The notes beneath the pieces were generated by a model. It was given only the letters and a program-made list of their open reading frames with translations, had not been told where the DNA came from and searched no databases. From Adenanthera pavonina (lineage: Eukaryota > Streptophyta > Magnoliopsida > Fabales > Fabaceae), in the NCBI GenBank assembly GCA_026686845.1, contig JAIVEN010000011.1:21438501-21502500 (forward strand): a stretch of 64,000 nucleotides of DNA, in the 5' to 3' direction. Below, one piece after another: positions 57,601-64,000 of this stretch (position 1 is its first letter; each line of letters starts with the position of its first letter). A program made the translations under genes and the position numbers.

Positions 57601-58216
57601 ATTGCTTAACCAGTTTCTTTATTTGGTAAAAATTTGCTAGTATATGATGATTAGCCAGTAAGATCTCTTTTATAAGTGTAATAAGTTCATTCATACATGC
57701 ACTGGGAATGTTATAATCGGACTTGATGCTCAACAACCTTGCAGCTATTGACAACACCATGTGATTCTCACACCCATCCCATAATAGTGATTATGAAGCA
57801 TGAAGCATATCATAAAATTTTGTAGAATCTAGATTAGAATCCTTAGGAATGTCATATGGCTCAAAAGATGGCCCAACAGCATCCATAACCATTTGCTTAT
57901 ATGAATTAGAAGCCATACAAATGTTAGCCTCAATTGAAGCCACATGAGGGCTTTCCTCTCCATGATTATGCCAATAGTAATAGTTAGGCATAAACCCTTT
58001 ATAGTGTAAATCCTTCCTGACATCATCCAAAGTTTTATGCTTCAAACATTAACATTTTAAGCACAAACACCTCAACTTCTCAGATTCCTTGAAATTGTCC
58101 AGTTGACTTGCAAATTGAAGAAAGACCTCCACTTCTTCAATGAACTTAACGCTAATTGTTTCATGCTCCTTATCAAATCTATTATCCATCCAACAATGAT
58201 GCTCTGGAGGAGCCAT
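54615..58216 (-). pseudogene. CACTA TNP2-like transposase with DUF4218 and DUF4216 domains
   Basis: From ATG 58216 (MAPPEHHCWMDNRF) the broken frame contains KDSNLDSTKFYDMLHAS, ARLLSIKSDYNIPSACMNEL and YKKIDYCIKGCMLYYGN, then PRNVRLGLCADDFTPFGL and GPNNPKSRIDVFLQPLIDKL, the TNP2 catalytic region. It goes on to a DUF4218 stretch (HLPIHLAYEVIVGGPVQYRW, 56155-55904) and a DUF4216 stretch (YYGVLKEIIELDF, 55304-55056). An acidic tail ends at 54615. In-frame stops follow MLHAS (about 57791), LVPRL (about 57410) and FKS (about 57268); several frameshifts occur. It would have cut the element ends, but is now inactive. Confidence 0.88.
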
Positions 58217-59379
58217 ATAACGCAATACACAACTTCAAAGTAATGGTCTACTTTAATGGAAAAAATTAAATAATAAGTTGAAATGTGAGTAACTCAAGAT
58301 ATATAAGACTAAGAATATCAAAGTATACCTATAATAGAAATTTGTCAAAGTTACAGGTGCCAAGTTGAAAATATGGATCCACTTAAAGTATACCTTCTCA
58401 ATAGTTAGTCACTTTATATAATAGTTAATATGAACATGTTTATGAACACTAATCATTGGCTGGGATTCAAAATAATAATAATAATGAGAGTGCAAGATTA
58501 ATCCAAAGCTATGCAGGACCGCGAAACTAAACGTATGTTTCATATCCAAAGTTTAACTTTTAAGCTAATATCTCGAAAATAAAAAATAATGAAATTATGT
58601 CAACTTTATGTAATTATAATAAAAAAGCTATAAGGAGTCAATAGCAAAGAAATAGTGTCTTAATATGATGTATATAATTTATTCTAATTTTTTTGACCAT
58701 CAATAATTTATGTTTTTTTCCGATGAGTAAGCCATCAATAATTTATTAATTACCAAATAAATAAACTAATAGTAATTTGACCAAGTAACTTTACCTCACA
58801 CTATATATGATGAGCTAGCGAGAGAACCTAGAAATGCCATAATCCCTTTCCTACCTTTTCTTTTGGATTTTTATGTAAATAAGGTAAAATATTGGACACA
58901 ATACTAGACCAAACAAATGCTAACACATGAGAGTACGGAAAAAAAAGTATTTGGGTAGAGTAGTGAAGAGAGAGACAGTAAAAATAGAGTAAATGCTTCA
59001 AGAAATGCAACAGGTTTTTTTAAAGAAAAATTGTAACTAAAATACTTTAAAAGAAAGTATTTAATAACAGAGCAAACATACTGGAATGCAAAAGAGAAAC
59101 AGAGTGACAGGAGAAGAGATTTTTATTTTTTATTTTTTGGGTAAACATGAGAAGAAAATTAATTTTAAACTAGGAGACCAATTTTTTTCCTGAATAATAA
59201 GTAGAAAGAAGAGAAAGTTAAGTAGTGAATTGAAGAGAGATGGTAAAAACAGAATAAATGCTTTAAGAAATGCAACAATTTTTTTGAACTTTCATTTGAT
59301 TTTAAGACACCTCTATTTATATATATATACTTACAGAGAACAAAATGATGACAACAAACAATGTCCAGTTCAGACAAAT

Positions 59380-59740
59380 AGCAGAGAAGAAGAAGAAGAA
59401 GCTAACCTAGAGTGGAGGAGATGAAGCTTCTACGGAGGAAGAGTTCAGACAAGTTCAACGCTGAGATTTTGTGGGTAGGCCGAAGAAAAGGAAGTTACGA
59501 TGGAGACGAAGTTAACTTGCAGTAGAGGAAGATGGAGACGAAGTTAACTTGCAGTGGAGGAAGATGAAATTGCGATGGAGAAGATTAGGGTTCAATTTTG
59601 GGGAAGAAGAGGAAGAGGCCAAAGTGGAGGCTAAAGACCAAAGTGTGGACTATAAGTCTGGAGAGTTTAGAGAAAGAATAAGGGTTGTGCGAAGAACAAC
59701 GTCATTAATATGTTTTTGGGGGGGGGGCGTTTAATTCTTT
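59380..59740 (-). promoter_or_regulatory. Presumed 5' UTR/promoter-proximal region of the CACTA genes
   Basis: Purine-rich on the plus strand, with a direct duplication of GGAAGATGGAGACGAAGTTA around 59493-59560 and a G9-10 run at 59719-59728. It lies upstream of the transposase start. No conserved ORF. Confidence 0.35.
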
Positions 59741-60359
59741 TTCCTTAATAAAAGATAAATATTCCATCATATAAAAGAATGATACAAGCTTGACTCTTGA
59801 TAGAAGGGGATTCAAACAAGTAACCTGTCAGACCTCTATAATTTGTGTATTAGTTAGGTTAATACCTCAAGTTTACTAAGTAAAGCAAATAAATATATAT
59901 ATACTTTTATCTTACATTAATAATACACATATTATATGTGCACATTTAATTTAATATTATTGCAATATATATCTTACTTACATTATATATTTTTCTTTTT
60001 TATATATTAATAGTATATATTTTGCTAATATAAACTATATCGCAAGCATTACATTATAAATTTTTCTATTACTTACTAAACTCATCATCATCTGCACAAG
60101 TTATATTACTCTCACTTGTAATAGTTGAACTTTCATACTAGAATTTATACTGTCATTAAAGACTATTTCATTTTCCTTCAAAATAATTAAGCTAATGTAT
60201 CATAAATCTTATAAACACAATATCCAAATTACTTAATTATATCTAAGTGATAAGAGATATTCTTTAATAAAATTATAAAAAATAAAATACTAAGTTTATT
60301 GAGTAACTTATATAAATAAAATACTAATGTTAAAACAATACATATTTTTAAAACGTCAC

Positions 60360-60921
60360 ATATCAAGTAGATTTAAAAATTTAATTTCAATTTTATAAAT
60401 ATGTGCAATATTGCTCAGGGATACAATCTGTGAGAAATTGTATTTATTCTCATAGAAGAATTCCTGAGAAAATTTTTTCAGCCATATTTCCCTAAGAAAT
60501 TGTCTATATTTCTCATGAATAATGCCATGAGAAATTTTTTCATTACACTTCTCATGAAATTTTCCCTGAGAAATTGTTCTCATAGATTTATCCCTAAGAT
60601 ATTGTAAACTTTCTCACAAGAAGATCCATGAGAAATATTGGTGCCTTCTTCCCACTCTTCATGTCCATAAAAGTTGCCATCTCTCATGGATAGGTTCATG
60701 AGAAATGATAAAATTTCTAATGGAAAAATTTGTGAGAAATTTTGGTGCCACTTCTTGCCACAAAGCGGGTATTTTTCTCATGGATATTTCTCACGAAATT
60801 TCTCTTGATTCAACTTTCCATAAGAAATTTCCCTGAGAAATGCTTTTTCCCATGAGAAATTCCCTAAGAAATTATTGTCCTTGAGAAATTTCCCTAAGAA
60901 AAATATTGTTTTCTTGTAGTG
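60360..60921. repeat. CACTA subterminal repeat region, right end
   Basis: About 25 copies of the TTTCTCATGGA/TTTCCCTGAGAAA motifs in both orientations, mirroring the left end, followed by the terminal TTTTCTTGTAGTG. Confidence 0.8.
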
Positions 60922-61014
60922 GTACATACTAGACACCCATGATAGGAAAATGTGCAATCTAACCCTAATACTACATGGTAGTATATTTTTGTCCTAGTAT
61001 GCATTATTTTGACA
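60922..61014 (-). repeat. SIRE-like LTR, piece 3 of 3 (LTR 5' start)
   Basis: On the minus strand it starts TGTCAAAATAATGCATACTA and has CCTATCATGGGTGTCTAG, comparable to GTATCATATGTGTCTAAC near the start of the 26420 LTR. It joins piece 2 across the CACTA insertion. The start at 61014 is a best guess. Confidence 0.45.
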
Positions 61015-61680
61015 GAGAAACTTGAGGTCATGGCCTCAGCAAACAGAGATTGATGAAGTTGTTGCGTATGAAGCTGAAGCCACAACTTGAATCTCATGAA
61101 AATGCACGAAGCCACAGCCTAGGTCAGTCCACCACGGTGCCACACCTTTGTTAGCAAAATGCGAAGCTTCATTTTAACAGAGAAACTTGAGGGTTTTGGG
61201 ACATTCGAGCTCCAGCAGCTAAGGAGAGGATTTTGGACAACAGGAAGCACTCTAGGAAGCTTGGCTTTGCTAGGGTTTACTTTAGGGTTGAAGATTCTAG
61301 CTTTGATTGAGAGATTTTCAAGAGATTGAGCTCCTCCATTTGTTTCATCTTCTTCCCTTTCATTCTTTTCTATGTAATCCACTATGGGTTTGATTATTTT
61401 GTATGTTTATGACTTCGTGGTAGATATAATAGCTAAACAAGTGTTCCTAGGATTATTCTGAACCCTTGTATGAATTAAATACACATTTATGGTGATTTAG
61501 CTATATTCTTAATGCTTCCTATTATTTAGCCACCAATAAGATTGTCTTGTTCACATAAGTGATGCTTGAGAAAAATAGATTAAGTAGAGAACTTGAGTTA
61601 GATCATTGAGAACTTGAGTCTTACCTTGTTGAGTGGATAATTTTGTTAGTTGGGTAAAGATATACTCACTAACCATATTA
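61015..61680. other. Unassigned sequence before the Tat/Athila fragment
   Basis: CAGAGAAACTTGAGG occurs twice (about 61012 and 61184). It may include LTR or leader sequence of the element to the right. No gene is supported. Confidence 0.35.
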
Positions 61681-61681
61681 T

Positions 61682-62100
61682 ACTGCTTATAAAACTCCTA
61701 TTGGGATGTCCTCATATCGACTTGTCTTTGGCAAGGCTTGTCACTTACCCATAGAGTTGGAGAATAGTGCTTATTGGGCTATAAAAAAGCTCAACTTTGA
61801 TCTTAAGGCAGCTGGTGAAAAGAGACTATTACAGTTGAATGAGCTTGAAGAGTTTCGTCTCAAGGCTTATGAAAGCTCAAGGCTATGTAAGGAGAAACAC
61901 AGAGGTTGCATGATTAGAAGATTCTGCCTAAAGTATTTGTGCCTAGCCAAAAGATGTTTTGTATAACTTGGGGCTTGTTTCTAGGCAAGCTCAAATCTAG
62001 GTGGTTCGGACCACTCACTGTGGTTCAAGCATTTCCTCATGGAGCTGTGGATCTCGAAGGAAGCGATGGTGAAAAATTCAAGGTCAATGGATAGAGACTA
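61682..62100 (+). pseudogene. Tat/Athila-type Ty3 integrase C-terminal fragment
   Basis: The frame reads TPIGMSSYRLVFGKACHLPI, then AYWAIKKLNFDLKAAGEKRL and LNELEEFRLKAYE, the hallmark end of Tat/Athila integrase. After a frameshift near 61910 the related frame gives LFLGKLKSRWFGPLTVVQAF, PHGAVDLEG and FKVNG, stop, RLKHY. A GCGCTTCTTGGGAGGCAACC block at about 62201-62220 is characteristic of the untranslated stretch after pol in this lineage. No complete element can be framed. Confidence 0.85.
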
Positions 62101-62239
62101 AAGCACTATTAGGTGTAAAGGTAGATCGTTAAACCTCCACCCTTCACTTGTCGGATCAAAGCTAGTACTATTAAGAGTCGAGCCGACGACTATAAAACTA
62201 GCGCTTCTTGGGAGGCAACCCAAGCTCTTTAACTCTTAT

Positions 62240-63925
62240 CTCATCAGCTATGTTCTTGTTGTATGCTTTATGTAGTAGGTTTTATGTTTGTTCTTGGTTT
62301 CAATGTAGGTAAGGTATAGATAGCCACTTGGAACCAAAAGAAAGCAAATTCATGGCAAGGAGGGAAGAAATGCTAAAGTGGAAATGGCTTATTAATAAGG
62401 GAGTCACTTAACTCAATCTTTATTTAGCTTCATTTCTGCAAATACTAGTAGTAGATATGGTTTGGAACTGAATTTGAACAATCTCATACATGAACACTGT
62501 TTGAACATGAAAAACTGTGCATAATTATGAATTGTTGATCCTAAGTAGTGGCATGCAACAGGTTTTGAAGTGTTTCATATGCTCATTGATGTCATTTTGC
62601 TGCTACCAGAGTTGCTTTCAATTTGTATGATATGGTGGAAGTATTGAGTGTCAAATTTTGTTCATGTACGCTGCTCAGTATGCTGATAACATTAGCATAC
62701 TCTGTGGTCACGGTGCTCAATTCAACCAATGATGAGATATGATGCTGGGACTAGAACAGATGCAACCTCAGAGTAGTATCATTACGGCTAAGCAATATGT
62801 GCTTGGTGAAAAGTCCTATACATGAGGCCGTGGCTACTCTGTTCAATCATTTGCAACTTGAGAGCATTATGGCGTGGCAGACAAGTTTTGGTCGCGGTGA
62901 TCGTGCTAGCTCTGTTTCTAAATGTCTCTAGTAACGAGTTTCATTGCAGCTATCTAGTACAAGGTGCGTTGAAATAGTCCAGTTATGTTAAAAGATAGCC
63001 TCTTTTGCATCTCACCTCTAAACCTTAATCCATTTTCCCTGTCTTATTGCACAGCCTCATCTCTTTTCCCATCTCAAGCTCTCTCTCAGCCACCATTCCT
63101 TTGGCATCTTCATCCCCTCTCGCCTTCATCCCCCCTCTATAATACACCCCTGAACTTAATTCTGCCTCCCTCTTCTTTGTTTCCTTTTCCCATTTTCCCT
63201 CGGTCTCATTCCTTTAGCCCTTCATCTCGATCCACTACTCACACCCTCACCCTAAACTATTCATTTCCTTTCCCCACCTCCATAGCTTGAAACTCCATCC
63301 TCAGTGCTCCTCCATCATGCCCCATTCACCTTTATTCTTCTCCACTTGACACCTAAACCTCGGCCTCTTGCCTTTTCCTTCCCTCTTATTTCCTCTTCAC
63401 GGCTTCTATTCTCGGTGTGGCTACCTTCATGATTAAGATTGGCACTCCCAGGTTAGAGTTGGCTAGTGAATGCTACCTCCGGATGCCTGTCCTCTAGCCA
63501 TGAACCCATTTTGGGTTATCTAATCATTTTACCATCCTTCTTCCTTCTCACGTTGGCAAGGTCACCATGCTTCTATTTTGATTGTATGTAAGGCTATTAT
63601 GTGGTTAGCTGTTTTGAATTTTTTTAGGATTAGGTTGAATTTTATCTGTCGATAGGATGTCAGCATGCATAGAAACGTATTGAGAAATCTAGTGATTGGG
63701 TTGCTTTGTCTGGCCCATCGTAGAACAACTTGTGCTATAATGATTAGGACTATTTGGGTCACTTAGGTCTGCCACAATTGCTTTGCCTTATTACTTTGTC
63801 AACTAGTCGGACCTTATAGTTGTCATTCTAGCAGCATAAACGGTTCATTATTGTCCCTTCTGGTCCCAATTCTTAGTGTCCAGCATTGTTCTATCCATGT
63901 TTCACCTTTTATGCCATGTGATACT
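62240..63925. other. Probable 3' internal region of the Tat/Athila-type element, no gene
   Basis: It follows the integrase fragment without any recognised domain. A strongly pyrimidine-rich stretch at about 63000-63400 yields a spurious Pro/Ser/Leu ORF. No polypurine tract or LTR could be placed. Confidence 0.35.
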
Positions 63926-64000
63926 TGTTAGTTCAGCTGGCTTCCCAAGTTGGGAAGATTGAAATTTTTCTGCACAGATAAAATATAATAGTGATACTAA
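63926..64000 (-). repeat. End of a SIRE-like LTR, inverted, running off the window
   Basis: Its reverse complement starts TTAGTATCACTATTATATTT and ends AGCTGAACTAACA, matching 3538-3624 of the LTR at the left of the window except for a small deletion in the CACCCCTCTCC stretch. The LTR therefore continues to the right on the minus strand. Confidence 0.8.

Larger units (their letters stand above)
51955..60921 (-). mobile_element. CACTA (En/Spm-type) DNA transposon with two transposon genes
   Basis: The ends are CACTACAACAAAAAAGG on the left and, inverted, CACTACAAGAAAACAATA on the right. Both ends carry dense subterminal repeats of TTTCTCATGGA and TTTCCCTGAGAAA types. Flanking triplets ATA and GTA agree at 2 of 3 positions, compatible with a decayed 3-bp duplication. 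Minus-strand genes are a TNP2-like transposase (58216-54615) and a Transposase_24-like protein (54499-52813), the usual pair of plant CACTA elements. Both are broken, so it is not autonomous now. It interrupts the minus-strand SIRE-like LTR between pieces 2 and 3. Confidence 0.9.

Noticed and set aside
62985..63290. 101-codon Pro/Ser/Leu-rich ORF
   Set aside because: A CT-rich tract gives such ORFs by chance; no conserved motif or start context.

Overview
The window looks like nuclear DNA of a flowering plant, probably a eudicot. It has spliced genes with GT..AG introns, a PPR-E RNA-editing type protein, and nested plant transposons (Ty1/copia, Ty3/gypsy, CACTA, a Cassandra TRIM, MITE-like repeats, LINE tails). 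I cannot name the species. There is no bacterial-style gene order and no CRISPR array.

Layout. 1-3.9 kb: the 3' part of a SIRE-like copia element (decayed ORF, polypurine tract, 1.74 kb LTR). A Cassandra TRIM with 5S rRNA-like LTRs sits in the decayed ORF, and the whole abuts an older LTR tail. 3.9-7.5 kb: AT-rich intergenic DNA with MITE-like repeats. 7.5-23.5 kb is the gene island: an intronless PPR protein (+), a four-exon gene for a 166-aa plant protein (+), a broken copy of the next gene, and a five-coding-exon gene for a 482-aa basic, probably nuclear protein (-). 24.2-37.6 kb: a non-autonomous Ty3-like element (-) split by a 9.0 kb gag-only SIRE-like copia element (+), which itself holds a hAT-like MITE. 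38.9-40.7 kb: a Tat/Athila-type gag pseudogene (-) and an RTE-type LINE tail (+). 42.8-61.0 kb: a SIRE-like LTR (-) cut into three pieces, first by a fairly young Ty3 element (43.3-50.8 kb) and then by a 9 kb CACTA transposon (52.0-60.9 kb). 61.7-62.2 kb: a Tat/Athila-type integrase fragment. The last 75 bases are the inverted end of an LTR like the one at 1.9-3.6 kb.

The three host genes show no shared pathway. The rest is a record of successive insertions, and most elements are dead (stops, frameshifts, deleted domains). The most unusual structures are: (i) arrays of short dyads related to GTTATCCGCATAAC just upstream of the TATA box in SIRE-like LTRs, including one perfect 16-bp stem-loop; (ii) a 1.7 kb LTR tract identical but for one base between divergent LTR ends, suggesting gene conversion; (iii) a Ty3 element whose LTR encodes the end of its polyprotein and whose right end carries 17 extra bases copied from its own LTR; and (iv) the 5S-bearing Cassandra element. 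All comparisons were made by eye, so identity counts are approximate.
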